A DNA stretch of 64,000 bases from Pelecanus crispus. Its lineage: Eukaryota; Chordata; Aves; Pelecaniformes; Pelecanidae. The stretch covers positions 630,001-694,000 of the forward strand of contig NC_134643.1 of NCBI RefSeq assembly GCF_030463565.1. The letters are read 5' to 3'. The translations under genes and the position numbers were made by a program. Below, piece by piece: positions 38,601 to 48,691 of this stretch; the first letter of the stretch is position 1; the number at the start of each line of letters is the position of its first letter. The notes beneath the pieces are model-generated. The model saw only the letters and a program-made list of their open reading frames with translations, had not been told where the DNA came from and made no database searches.

Positions 38601-41600
38601 CTCACACAGATCCTCATCATCGCTACGTGAGGTCCCCGTCCCTCACGCAGGTCCCCATCACTACGTGAGGTCCCCGTCACTACATGAGGTCCCCATCGTC
38701 ACTATGTGAGGTCCCCATCACTGTGTGAGGTCCCCGTTGTCACTACATGAGGTCCCCGTCACTACATGAGGTCCCCATTGTCACTACGTGAGGTCCCCGC
38801 GCCTCGTGGTGGTCCTCGTCCCGGGGGCAGGTCCCCCTCTCCGGCAGATGTTCCCATTCCTTGGGAATGACCCTGTCCCTGGAGGAAGCATCCGTTGCTG
38901 GAGGGGGTCCCCATCCCTGGGAGAGGTCCCTGTTCCCTGGGGGTGTCCCCATCCCTTGGGGACGTCCCTGTCCCTGGGAGATGTCCCCATCCCATGGGAA
39001 TGTCCCTGTCCCTGGGAGAGGTCCCCATCCCTTGGGAAGATCCCTTTTCCTAGCAGAGATCCCCAACCCCTGGAGATGTCCCTGGGAGAAGTCCCCATCC
39101 CTCGGGGAGAAGTCCCCATCCTGGGGAGAGGTCCCCATCCCTTGGGGACATCCCTGGGAGGGGTCCCCATCCTTTGGGAATATTCCTGTCCTGGGGAGAT
39201 GTCCCCATCCCTGGGAGAAGTCCCCATCCCTTGGGAAGATCCCTTTTCCTGGGAGAGGTCCCCATCCCTTGGGGACATCCCTGTCCCTGGGAGATGTCCC
39301 CATCCCTCAGGGACATCCCTGGGAAGAGGTCCCCATCCCTGGGAGATGTCCCCATCCCTTGGGGACATCCCCATCCCTGGGAGATGTCCCCATCCCTTGG
39401 GAATATCCCTGTCCCTGGGAGATGTCTCCATCCCTTGGGACATCCCTGGGAGAGGTCCCCATCCCTCGGGACATCCTTGGGAAGATCTCTGTCCTGGGAA
39501 GAGGTCCCCATCCCTGGGAGAGGTCCCCATCCCTTGGGGACATCCCTGGGAGAGGTCCCCATCCCATGGGAATGTCCCTGTCCCTGGGAGATGTCTTGGG
39601 GGGTGCCGGCCCCGGCTTTGGGGGTGCCAGCCCCTCGCATTGGGGGGTGCCAGCCCCTGGCCCTCAGCCCCGCTCTGCCCGCAGCGAGCCGAGCGCCAGC
39701 GGCTCTTCAAGCTGGCGGCCGAGAAGCACCAGCACATGTACCGCATGGCCATGACCGGCGCCGGCATCGACCGCCACCTCTTCTGCCTCTACGTCGTGTC
39801 CCGCTACCTGGGCGTGCAGTCCCCTTTCCTGGCCCAGGTGAGCCCGGCCGCGCGTGGCACCGCGTCTGCAGCACCATCAGCACCGCATCGTGCAGCACCA
39901 CGTCGTGCAGCACCGTGTCGTGCGGCACTGTGCTGCGCAGCACTGCGTCGTGCAGCACCGCATCGCGCGGCACCACGTCGTGCAGCACCATCAGCACAGC
40001 GTCGCGTGGCACCACGTCGTGCAGCACCGCATTGTGCAGCACCACGTCGTGCAGCACCGCATCGTGCAGCACCGCGCCGCACAACACCGCATTGCGCAGC
40101 ACCACATCGTGCAGCACTGCGTCGCGCGGCACCGCATCGTGTGGCACCGCGCCACGCAGCACCGCATCGTGCGGCACCACATCGCGCAGCACTGCGTCGC
40201 GCAGCACCGCGTCACGCAGCACCATGCCGCGCAGCACCATCAGCACCACATTGCACAGCACTGTGCTGCGCAGCACCGCATCGCGCAGCACCGTGTCGTG
40301 CAGCACCGCGTCGCGCAGCACCACACTGGCACGGTGACGCGCGCAGCACGCGGCACGCGAAGCCACCCCACCTTGACACACATCCCCAGCGCGCGTGAGG
40401 GCTGCCAGCGTGCACGTGGCCCGGGCGCTGGTGTCCAGCTGCCATCGCCGGCGTGTTGCCGCGTGCCACGGTGATGGCACCCTGCCTCTGGCACCCTGCG
40501 TGCGGCACAGCCGGCCGGGCACCGCAGCGGGGCTGCGCGTGGGGACGCGGCTGCTGGTGCACGCGGGGGCGCAGCGCCTGCGCCCCACACGGTGACAGCA
40601 GCAGGCACGTACCTGCCGCGCCCACGCGCCTGCGGCAGAGGGGTGCAGTGGGGTGCAGCACGTTGCGTTGGGGTGCACTGGGGGTGCATGTGGTGCAGCG
40701 GCATGCATTGGGGTGCAGCGGGATGCATTGTGGTGCATTGGGTTGCAGTGGTGTGCATTGGGGTGCATTGGGGGTGCATGTGGTGTAGTGGGGTGCATTG
40801 GGGGTGCAGCGGGGATGCAGTGGGGTGTGTTGGTGCACTGGTCGGCATTGGGGGTGCATGTGGTGTAGTGGGGTGCATTGGGCTGCATTGAGGGTTCATT
40901 GGGGGTGCACTGGGCTGCATTGGGGGTGCATGTGGTGCAGTGGGGGTGCAGTGGGATACATTGGGGTGCACTGGGGTTGCACTGGGGGTGCATGTGGTGC
41001 AGCAGGGTGCATTTGGGATGCATTGGGGGTGTATTGGGCTGCATTGGGGGTGTATTGGGGTGCACTGGGGTACAGCAGGGTGCATTGGGGGTGCACATGG
41101 TGCATTGTGGTGTATTGGGGTGCATGTGCTGCACTGGGGGTGCATTGGGGGTGCATGTGGTGCATTGGGCTGCATTGTGGTGTATTGGGGTGCACTGGGG
41201 GTGTATTGGGGTGCATGTGGTGCACTGGGGGTGCACTGGGGGTGCATTGGGGGTGCATGTGGTGCATTGGGCTGCATTGTGGTGCATTGGGGGTGCTTGG
41301 GGTGCATTGGGCTGCATTGTGGTGTATTGGGGTGCAGCGGGGTGCATTGGGGCGCATTGGGGCTGTATGTGGTGCACTGGGGGTGCATGGGGGGTGCACT
41401 GGGGTGCAGTGGGGGTTCATGGGGGGTGCATTGGGGGTGCACTGGGGTGCAGTGGGGGTGCATTGTGTATTGGGGTGCACTGGGGGTGCATTGGGGTTCA
41501 CTGGGGTGCACTGGGGGTGCACTGGGGTGCAGTGGGGGTGCGTGCGGAGCAGCGGCACCCACGCCCGGTGCGTGCAGGTGCTGTCGGAGCCCTGGCGCCT

Positions 41601-44470
41601 TTCCACCAGCCAGACGCCGCAGCAGCAGCTGAAGCTGTGCGACCTCAGCAAGCACCCGGACCACGTCTCCACTGGCGGCGGCTTCGGCCCCGTGAGCACC
41701 GGGGGGGCTCGGGGTGGGGGCAGGCGTGTGAGCGTGCAAGGGGCAGGTGGGTGTGCAAGGGGCAGGAGTGTGGGTGTGCAAGGGGCAGGCACATGGACAT
41801 ACAAGGGGCAGGCCCGTGGATGCACAAGGGGCAGGAGCATGGGCGTGCAAGGGGCAGGTGGGTGTGCAAGGGGCAGGTGGGTGTGCGAGGGGCAGGCACG
41901 TGGACGTACAAGGGGCAGGTGGGTGTGCAGGTGGCAGGAGTGTGGATGCGCAAGGGACAGGAGCATGGGCGTGCAAGGGGCAGGCGTGTGGGTGTGCAAG
42001 GGGCAGGTGTGTGTGCAAGGGGCAGGAGCGTGGATGTGCAAGGGGCAGGAGTGTGGGTGTGCAAGGGGCAGGTGCGTGTGCAAGGGGCAGGCGTGTGGGT
42101 GTGCAAGGGGCAGGCGTGTGGGTGTGCAAGGGGCAGGTGTGTGTGCAAGGGGCAGGAGCGTGGATGTGCAAGGGGCAGGAGTGTGGGTGTGCAAGGGGCA
42201 GGTGCATGTGCAAGGGGCAGGAGTGTAGGTGTGCAAGGAGCAAGCATGAGGGCATGCAAGGGGCAGGAACATGGGTGTGCAAGGGGCAGGCATGTGGTTG
42301 TGCAAGGGGCAAGCATGTGGGCATGCAAGGAGCAGGAGTGTGGGTGTGCAACGGGCAGACACATGGGTGTGCAAGGGGCAGGAGTGTGAGTGTGCAAGGG
42401 GCAGACACATGGGTGTGCAAGGGGCAGGAGTGTGGGTGTGCAAGGGGCAGGTGGGTGTGCAGGTGGCAGGAGTGTGGATGTGCAAGGGACAGGAGTGTGG
42501 GCGTGCAAGGGGCAGGTGGGCGTGCAAGGGGTGGGAGCATGGGTGTGCAAGGTGTGTGTGGGTGTGCAAGAGGCATGTGGGTGTGCAAGGGGCAGGTGTG
42601 TGGGCGTGCAACAGGCAGCAGTGTGGGTGTGCACAGGGTGGGTGCAGGTGCGTGGGTGTGCAAGGGGCGGGAGCATGGGTGTGCAAGGCGTGTGTGGGTG
42701 TGCAAGGGGCAGGTGGGCGTGCAAGGGGCAGGCCCTCCCATGGCCCCGGGTCAGGCACGCGCCCCACGGTGCCAGCCCCAGCCCCACGGCCCGGGGTGGG
42801 GGGGAGGCACCCAGTGGGTGCCGGGGGGGTCCCCGCGGCCCCGGGGGGGCCATGGCCGCCCCTCACCCCCCCCCGCAGGTGGCGGACGACGGCTACGGCG
42901 TCTCCTACATCATCGCCGGTGAGAACCTCATCAACTTCCACGTCTCCAGCAAGTTCTCCAGCTCCGAGACGGTGAGGGCGGGGGGGCTGGGGCACCCCAG
43001 GGGGGCTGGGGGCTCCGAGTGGGGCGGGGGGCACCACAGTGGGGCTGGGGGCTCCCGTGTGGGGCTGGGGGGCACCCGTGTGGGGCTGGGGGGCACCCGA
43101 GTGGGGCTGGGGGCACCTGAGTGGGGCTGCGGGCTCCCGAGTGGGGCTGGGGGTCCCCGAGTGGGGCTGGGGGCTCCCGAGTGGGGCGGGGGGCTCCCGA
43201 GTGGGGCTGGGGGTCCCCGAGTGGGGCTGGGGGCACCGGAGTGGGGCTGGGGGCTCCCGAGTGGGGCTGGGGGGCACCTGAGTGGGGCTGGGGGCACCTG
43301 CGTGGGGCTGGGGGCACCTGAGTGGGGCTGGGGGCACCTGCGTGGGGCTGGGGGTGCCCTAGTGGGGCTGGGGGCACCTGAGTGGGGCTGGGGGCTCCCG
43401 AGTGGGGCTGGGGGTCCCCGAGTGGGGCTGGGGGCTCCCGAGTGGGGCGGGGGGCTCCCGAGTGGGGCGGGGGGTCCCCAGGCCGCGGTGCCTTTCCCGG
43501 TGCTGCCGTTGCGGGCCGTGCTGTGGGGTCTCCCATGGGGTCCCCATGGGCCTGGGGCAGCCCCCCAACCCTGACCCCCCCCACGTCCTGGCCCCTTGTC
43601 TGTGGGACCCCCCCCATCCCAGCCCCTCTCCCGTGGGACCCCCACCCCTCCCCATGTCCCAGCCCCTCTCCCTTGGGACCCCCCACCCCCCCCCACCCCC
43701 CCCCCCTCTCCCCTGGGACCCCCACCCCCCCACATCCCAGCCCCTCTCCCCTGGGACCCCCACCCCCCCACATCCCAGCCCCTCTCCCCTGGGACCCCCA
43801 CCCCCCCACATCCCAGCCCCTCTCCCCTGGGACCCCCACCCCCCCCCACGTCCCAGCCCCTCTCCCCTGGGACCCCCCACCCCCCCACATCCCAGCCCCT
43901 CTCCCCTGGGACCCCCACCCCCCACCACGTCCCAGCCCCTCTCCCCTGGGACCCCCACCCCCCCCCACGTCCCAGCCCCTCTCCCCTGGGACCCCCACCC
44001 CCCCCACGTCCCAGCCCCTCTCCCCTGGGACCCCCACCCCCCCCACATCCCAGCCCCTCTCCCCTGGGACCCCCACCCCCCCCCACGTCCCAGCCCCTCT
44101 CCCCTGGGACCCCCACCCCCCCCACATCCCAGCCCCTCTCCCCTGGGACCCCCACCCCCCCACATCCCAGCCCCTCTCCCCTGGGACCCCCACCCCCCCC
44201 CCACGTCCCAGCCCCTCTCCCCTGGGACCCCCACCCCCCCCAGGCTTGTGGCAGCGCCGCACAGGACCTGCCGGGGGTCCCAGGGCACGGGGGGTGCCCC
44301 GGGGGCAGGGGTGGGGGGGCCGGGTCCCGCTCCAGGGGGGTGGGGTGGGGGCCGTGGGGCTGACGGGTGCTGCCCCCCAGGACTCGAAGCGCTTTGGGAG
44401 AAACATCCGGCAGGCCATGCTGGACATCGCCGAGCTGTTCGACAAGCCGGCCGAGAAGGCGGGGGAGTGA
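26697..44470 (+). CDS. CPT1B: Carnitine O-palmitoyltransferase 1, muscle type, 18 coding exons, 772 aa; one extra base in exon at 30948
   Basis: Coding exons are 26697-26837, 26931-27070, 28182-28353, 29596-29697, 29781-29918, 30763-30840, 30948-31056, 31563-31647, 31748-31943, 32910-33095, 33176-33281, 34267-34383, 36118-36282, 37259-37393, 39685-39837, 41578-41691, 42879-42971 and 44381-44470. The enzyme of the outer mitochondrial membrane transfers long-chain acyl from CoA to carnitine and is inhibited by malonyl-CoA. Visible are [12 protein letters not shown] with Glu3 and His5 (malonyl-CoA sensing), membrane segments near residues 62-75 and 107-122, [13 protein letters not shown], and the catalytic His471 in [74 protein letters not shown] and [20 protein letters not shown] follow. 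Length equals human CPT1B. In the seventh listed exon a single extra G near 30987-30995 shifts the frame after Arg271, giving a stop at once; every other exon is intact, so a base-call error or polymorphism is more likely than a dead gene. Position after CHKB supports B over A. Confidence 0.95.
27100..27950. repeat. 61-bp minisatellite in CPT1B intron after exon 2
   Basis: About 13 copies of a strict 61-bp unit containing CCCACCAGCCACGTCCCTCA and GGGGACCACCCCACACATCC. Few sites vary (ATG/ACG, CAATG/CGGTG). A diverged tail runs to about 28060. Confidence 0.95.
28371..28412. repeat. (CACCGG)n microsatellite
   Basis: Seven hexamers, 18 bp past the donor at 28354. Confidence 0.95.
28690..29450. 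repeat. Minisatellites in CPT1B intron before exon 29596
   Basis: 28690-29110: units of about 30 bp with GCTGGGACCCGGCTGCGGTG and CAGGAGCGGCGTGCAGG. 29150-29450: shorter GGGACAGGAGCAGGGTGCGG units, about 20 bp. Confidence 0.85.
29998..30668 (+). mobile_element. CR1 LINE, compound tail, in CPT1B intron (copy G)
   Basis: Starts within ORF2 at [12 protein letters not shown] (other frame [19 protein letters not shown]), runs through the ORF2 end at about 30432 and both tails, and ends in ATTCCATGATTCCATGATC. Sense to CPT1B. Confidence 0.9.
31240..31545. repeat. GGGGTGCAGGGTTGG minisatellite in CPT1B intron
   Basis: About 18 units of 14-18 bp, G-rich on the coding strand. It ends about 18 bp before the acceptor of exon 31563. 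Confidence 0.9.
31950..32635. repeat. GGGCTGCGGGTGCTGGGY minisatellite in CPT1B intron
   Basis: Units of 18 and 27-30 bp: GGGCTGCGGGTGCTGGGT with or without GCGCTGGGC. It starts within 10 bp of the donor at 31944. Divisible by 3, it produces long leucine- or alanine-rich open frames that are not genes. Confidence 0.92.
33290..34115. repeat. CACCCCCAGTTGGG minisatellite in CPT1B intron
   Basis: About 50 units of roughly 13-18 bp (CACCCCCAGTTGGG, CACCCAGGGGCTGGGGAC, CACCCCCATGGGG) with a higher-order pattern. It begins within 10 bp of the donor at 33282. Confidence 0.92.
34440..36035. repeat. 1.6-kb higher-order satellite in CPT1B intron before exon 36118
   Basis: The basic unit is about 33 bp (CCCCATGGCATTGGGGTGGG then CTCTCTGCA). 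Larger blocks recur: CACCCTGGTCACCCCCTGCA starts at about 34841, 35221, 35461 and 35797. Confidence 0.92.
36310..37215. repeat. GGGAT pentamer satellite in CPT1B intron
   Basis: About 900 bp of GGGATGGGATGGGGATGGG with TTGGGA and GACA interruptions. Purine-only over long runs on the coding strand, so prone to triplex or quadruplex. Confidence 0.95.
37500..38800. repeat. ACTACGTGAGGTCCCCATC satellite in CPT1B intron
   Basis: Units of about 19-40 bp: CACTACGTGAGGTCCCCATC mixed with CCTCACGCAGGTCCC. More than 40 copies contain TACGTGAGGT or TACATGAGGT, which resemble splice donors (TAC|GTGAGG). Confidence 0.92.
38860..39600. repeat. CCCTGGGAGATGTCCCCATC satellite, same intron
   Basis: Units of about 30-36 bp: CCCTGGGAGATGTCCCCATC plus CCTTGGGGACAT. 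It is distinct from the array just before it. Confidence 0.92.
39850..40335. repeat. GCAGCACCGCRTCGT satellite in CPT1B intron
   Basis: About 32 units of 15 bp (GCAGCACCGCATCGT, GCAGCACCACGTCGT), CpG-rich. All frames open because of the 15-bp period. Confidence 0.95.
40630..41545. repeat. GGGGTGCATTG satellite, same intron
   Basis: Units of 11-15 bp: GGGGGTGCATTGGGGTGCAC with GTGCATGTGGTGCA. G/T-rich on the coding strand. Confidence 0.92.
41720..42740. repeat. GTGCAAGGGGCAGG satellite in CPT1B intron
   Basis: About 48 units of 15-24 bp: GTGCAAGGGGCAGGAGTGTG with GGT or GAT. Nearly a full kilobase. Confidence 0.95.
42985..43485. repeat. GTGGGGCTGGGGGCTCCCGA satellite, G-rich half of last CPT1B intron
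   Basis: About 25 units of 20 bp (GAGTGGGGCTGGGGGCTCCC and variants GGCACC, GTCCCC). Confidence 0.93.
43600..44245. repeat. 38-bp C-rich satellite, second half of last CPT1B intron
   Basis: About 17 units: CCCAGCCCCTCTCCCCTGGG then ACCCCCACCCCCCCACAT/CGT. Strand asymmetry is the reverse of the array before it. Confidence 0.93.
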
Positions 44471-44615
44471 GCGCGGGGGGGCTCAGCCCCCAACCCGCCG
44501 TTCGGGGGGGGCGCGGGGCCGGCGGGGGCTGCCCTGAGCCCCGGCGCTGGGCGAGGGTGGGTGGGTGTGGGGGGGGGACACGCAGCGGGGGCACCGCTGC
44601 CCTGTACGAGCTTCC

Positions 44616-44621
44616 AATAAA
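44616..44621 (+). terminator. CPT1B: Polyadenylation signal of CPT1B
   Basis: AATAAA 146 bp past the stop codon, so the 3' UTR is short. Confidence 0.9.
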
Positions 44622-44649
44622 GGCCGTCGGCATGAGCGCCCGCCCGGCT

Positions 44650-44850
44650 CTGCGCCAGCCGTGGGGCTGGGGGCCTCTGTGCCCGCTGTGGGGCTGGGGG
44701 CTCCGCGCCCGCCATGGGGCTGGGGGCCTCTGTGCCTGCCGTGGGGCTGGGGGCCTCTATGCCCGCCGTGGGGCTGGAGGCTCCGCGCCCGCCGTGGGGC
44801 TGGGGGCCTCTGTGCCTGCCGTGGGGCTGGGGGCCTCCGTGCAGGGGGGG
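44650..44850. repeat. Short minisatellite after CPT1B
   Basis: About seven units of GCCGTGGGGCTGGGGGCCTC plus TGTGCCC. Confidence 0.85.
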
Positions 44851-44914
44851 CTGGCGGGGCTGGGGCCTGGGCGGGAGCTCAGTGCCGGGCAGCCGCTTGC
44901 TCCCTGGGGAGGGA

Positions 44915-45047
44915 ATCACGGAATCACGGAATCCTGGAATCGTTGAGGTTGGCCAAGCCCTTCAAGATCCCCCAGCCCAACCATTGACCCAACACTGCCA
45001 AGGCCACCACCAAACCCATCAAGGGCAGAGTCATCATTTCATCTTTC
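44915..45047 (-). mobile_element. CR1 tail fragment abutting an LTR (copy J)
   Basis: It contains only the terminal tail half, from GGAATCACGGAATCCTGGAA to GAGTCATCATTTCATC, after which LTR sequence starts directly. The ORF2 part is absent. Confidence 0.8.
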
Positions 45048-45543
45048 CTGGAAACGGGGAGAGAATATGGGAGAGAATCAGGGGAGTGAGAGTGAGAAAC
45101 GCTCCTGGGGTGAGATAAGAACAGTTTAATAATTGAAATAAAATAGTAGCAGTAATAATAGCAATATAATAATAATAGCAATAACAATATCCAAAGCAAG
45201 TGCTGCACACTGCAATTGCTCACCACCCGCCGACCGATGCCCAGCCCGTCCCCCAGCAGCGATCGCAGCCCCACGGCCACCCCCCCAGTTCCTATACTGC
45301 CCGTGGCGCCGGATGGGATGGGATGGCCCTTGGGGCAGTTTGGGATTCTGGCTGTGCCCCCTCCCAGCTCCTTGTGCCCCCCGCAGAGCAGGGGGAGCTG
45401 AAAAGCCCTTGCCTGGTGTCAGCACTGCTCAGCAACAGCCACACCATCAGGGCGTTATCAGCGTTACTCTCATCCTAAATCCAAACCACAGCACTGTGCC
45501 AGCTGCTAGGGAGAGAATTAACTCCAGCCCAGCCAAAACCAGG
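45048..45543 (+). mobile_element. Solo LTR fossil, avian ERVL-type, second copy
   Basis: Same family and direction as 19567-20049, nearly identical over more than 400 bp. No internal region. It extends about 30 bp further at its start than the other copy. Confidence 0.8.
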
Positions 45544-45599
45544 GCATGGGTGCACCCCAGGCTGGGGACCCCCACCGCGTCTCCATGGCGGTCCTGGCA

Positions 45600-45780
45600 C
45601 TGGCGGGTGCGTCAGCAGCGGATGAAAGGTGCCGTGGGGCAGTGAGCAGTGAGCCGCGCCCGCCAGTGAGCCGTGAGCTGTGCCCGCCGGTGAGCCATGG
45701 CCGCCAGTGAGCGGTGAGCCATGCCTGTCGGTGAGCCCTGAGCCGTGCCCGCCGGTGAGCCGTGCCCGCCGGCCTCCTGC
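45600..45780. repeat. GTGAGCCGTGCCCGCC minisatellite
   Basis: About nine units of 16-24 bp. Unique GC-rich sequence without a gene follows to 46120. Confidence 0.75.
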
Positions 45781-46127
45781 GTTAGCGGTGACGGGGAGTG
45801 TGCAGCAGGGCACGGCGGCAGGGACGTGGGCTGCGCAGAGCCCCTCGGCCGTGGCCGGCGCGGCGGGACGCCTCGCCCCATGCAGCGCCCGACAGTGGCC
45901 GGCACCCTCGTCCCGCCGGCGGCCTGCACCCACGGAGCCCGCGGAGCTTCGGCGCAGCCGGGCCGGCACCCCTGGGGTGTCTGCTGGGGCGCGGGGGCCC
46001 GGCCAGGCCGGAGCGGCTCAGTGGGCGAGGGGCCAGGCAGCCCCCGCACAGGGCTCGGAGCCCCCCACCGCGGGCACCTCCTTGGCCTGGGACGTGCCGG
46101 CTCTGGGGCACCGCCTGAGAGACCACC

Positions 46128-46800
46128 CTGCCTGCACATCTGCCTGCACATCCGCCTGCACATCTGCCTGCGCTCCCTGCCTGCACATCTGCCTGCACAT
46201 CTGCCTGCGCTCCCTGCCTGCACATCCCTGCCTGCGCTCCCTGCCTGCACATCTGCCTGCACATCTGCCTGTGCTCCCTGCATGCACATCTGCCTGCACA
46301 TCTGCCTGCACATCTGCCTGCGCTCCCTGCCTGCGCTCCCTGCCTGCACATCTGCCTGCGCTCTCTGCCTGCACATCCCTGCCTGCGCTCGCTGCCTGCA
46401 CATCCCTGCCTGCGCTCTCTGCCTGCACATCCCTGCCTGCGCTCCCTGCCTGCGCTCCCTGCCTGCACATCCCTGCCTGCACATCTGCCTGCACATCTGC
46501 CTGCACATCCCTGCCTGCGCTCCCTGCCTGCGCTCCCTGCCTGCACTCCCTGCCTGCGCTCGCTGCCTGCACATCTGCCTGCACATCTGCCTGCACATCC
46601 CTGCCTGCACATCCCTGCCTGTGCTCCCTCCCTGCACTCTCTGCCTGCACATCTGCCTGTGGTCCCTGCCTGCACCCCCTGCCTGCGCTCCCTGCCTGCA
46701 CATCCCAGCCTGCGCATCCCTGCCTGCGCATCTGCCTGTGTTCCCTGCCTGCACTCCCTGCCTGCACATCTGCCTGCACAGCCCTGCCTGAACATCTGCA
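46128..46800. repeat. TGCCTGCACATC satellite
   Basis: About 52 units of 12-14 bp: TGCCTGCACATC and TGCCTGCGCTCCC. Confidence 0.95.
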
Positions 46801-47120
46801 CTGGGGCCGTGTCCTGCACCCCGACCCTGCTCGTGGCCTCATCCTGCACCCTCATCCTGCACTGGGGTCATGTCCTGCACCACCTGGACCCTGCATCGGG
46901 GCCGCATCCTGCACCCTGACCCCATTCTGGGGCCCTGTCCTGCACCACCTGGACCCTGCATCGGGGCTGCATCCTGCACCCTGACCCCGTTCTGGGGCCG
47001 CATCCTGCACCCTGACCCTGCACTGGGGCCGTGTCCTGCACCGGGCCGCATCCTGCACCCTGACCCCAATCTGGGGCCGTGTCCTGCACCCTGACCCTGC
47101 TCTGGGGCTGCACCCTGCAC
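46801..47120. repeat. CATCCTGCACCCTGACCCC minisatellite
   Basis: About ten units of 25-35 bp containing CTGGGGCCGTGTCCTGCACC. Related in style, but not sequence, to the previous array. Confidence 0.88.
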
Positions 47121-47575
47121 CTGGGCCCCACAGCCCAGCCCCACGGCCCAGCCCCACGGCCGGGGGGTCCCCTGGTTCGGAGACAGAGCCCCCTCCGTGC
47201 GGTGGGGACCCCGGAGGCCAGAGGCGGGTGCCTCAGCGCGGCAGCTGCGCCGGGTGCCCGGGGTGGGGAGCGGAGCTGCGGGTGCGTGTCTGGAGCCATG
47301 GCCAGTGTCGCCGGTGCCCGCTCCCTCGCCCGACACCCGGCCCTGGTCCTGGTCCTCTCCGGGCTGCCAGCCCAGGGGGACAGCACCCATCGTCAGGGTG
47401 CTCCCTGCCGGCGCACCCTGCTCCCCCCGGGACCCTCGCCGTCACCCTGCAGGGCTGTGCCCATCGCCCGGCGTGGCTCAGCACCCCTCGGCCCTCCTGG
47501 CATGCTGAGGTGTGGTGTGGCGTGGGGGGTCCTGGGTGCTGGGGACCCCCAGCAGGGGGGCCGGAGGTGGGCCCC
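47121..47575. other. Unique spacer
   Basis: GC-rich, no gene recognised. It ends in a G homopolymer of about 17 at 47578. Confidence 0.5.
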
Positions 47576-47589
47576 GGGGGGGGGGGGGG

Positions 47590-48485
47590 GGGGGCAGGGG
47601 GGTCCTCAAGGTACGGGGGGTCCCCAAGGCAAGGGGGGTCTCCAGGGCTGGGCAGGTCCCCAGGGTGGGGGGGTCCCTAAGGCAGGGGTGTCCCCAGGCC
47701 ACAACATGTCCCCAGGGCAGGGGGTGTCCCCAGGGTAGGGGGGTGTCCCCAGCAGGACATGTCCCCAAGGCAAGGGGGGTCCCCAGGGCTGGATGTGTCC
47801 CCAAGGCAGGGGGGTCCCCAAGGCAGGGGGGGTCCCCAGGGCAGGGGTGTCCCCAGGGCAGGGGTGTCCCCAAGGCAAGGGGGTCCCCAGGGCAGGGGGG
47901 TGTCCCCAGGGCAGGGGTGTCCCCAGGGCAGGGGGGGTCCCCAAGGCAGGGGGGTGTCCCCAGGACAGGGGGGGTCCCCAAGGCAGGGGGGTGTCTCCAG
48001 GACAGGGGGGGTCCCTAAGGCAGGGGGGTCCCCAAGGCAGGGGGGGTCCCCAAGGCAGGGGTGTCCCCAAGGCAGGCGTGTCCCCAGGACAGGGGGGGTC
48101 CCCAGGGCAGGGGGGTGTCCCCAAGGCAGGCGTGTCCCCAAGGCAGGGGTGTCCCCAGGACAGGGGGGGGGTCCCCAGGGCAGGGGGTTCCCCAGGGCAA
48201 GGGGTGTCCCAGGACAGGGGGTGTCCCCAAGGCAAGGGTGTCCCCAGGGCAGGGGGGGTCCCCAAGGCAGGTGGGTCCCCAGGGCAGGGGTGTCCCCAAG
48301 GCAGGGGTGTCCCCAAAGGCAGGGGGGTCCCCAAGGCAGGGGGGGTCCCCAGGGCAGGGGGGTCCCAAGGCAGGGGGGGTCCCCAAGGCAGGGGGGTGTC
48401 CCCAGGACAGGGGGGGTCCCTAAGGCAGGGGTGTCCCCAAGGCAGGGGTGTCCCCAAGGCAGGGGGGTCCCCAGGGCAGGACGTG
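47590..48485. repeat. GTCCCCAAGGCAGGGG satellite
   Basis: About 50 units of 16-20 bp: GTCCCCAAGGCAGGGGGG and GTCCCCAGGGCAGGGGTG. Confidence 0.95.
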
Positions 48486-48580
48486 TCCCCAGCCACAGGG
48501 CACGCGTGGCCTTGGTGGTGGCACTGCCCGTGCCCACACGTGGGGGACGGGCGCGGGTGGGTGCTGGTGCTCAAGCCACG

Positions 48581-48586
48581 TTTATT
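48581..48586 (-). terminator. Polyadenylation signal of minus-strand lectin gene
   Basis: AATAAA in minus sense, about 106 bp past the stop codon. Confidence 0.85.
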
Positions 48587-48691
48587 GCCCAGCCCAGCAG
48601 GGTGGGGGGGCCCAGGGGGGCGGCAGGCGGGGGGGGGGGGCAGGGGCTGCAGCAGGGGGCGCGGGGGCACCCCCAGAGCCCGGTGGGCCCC

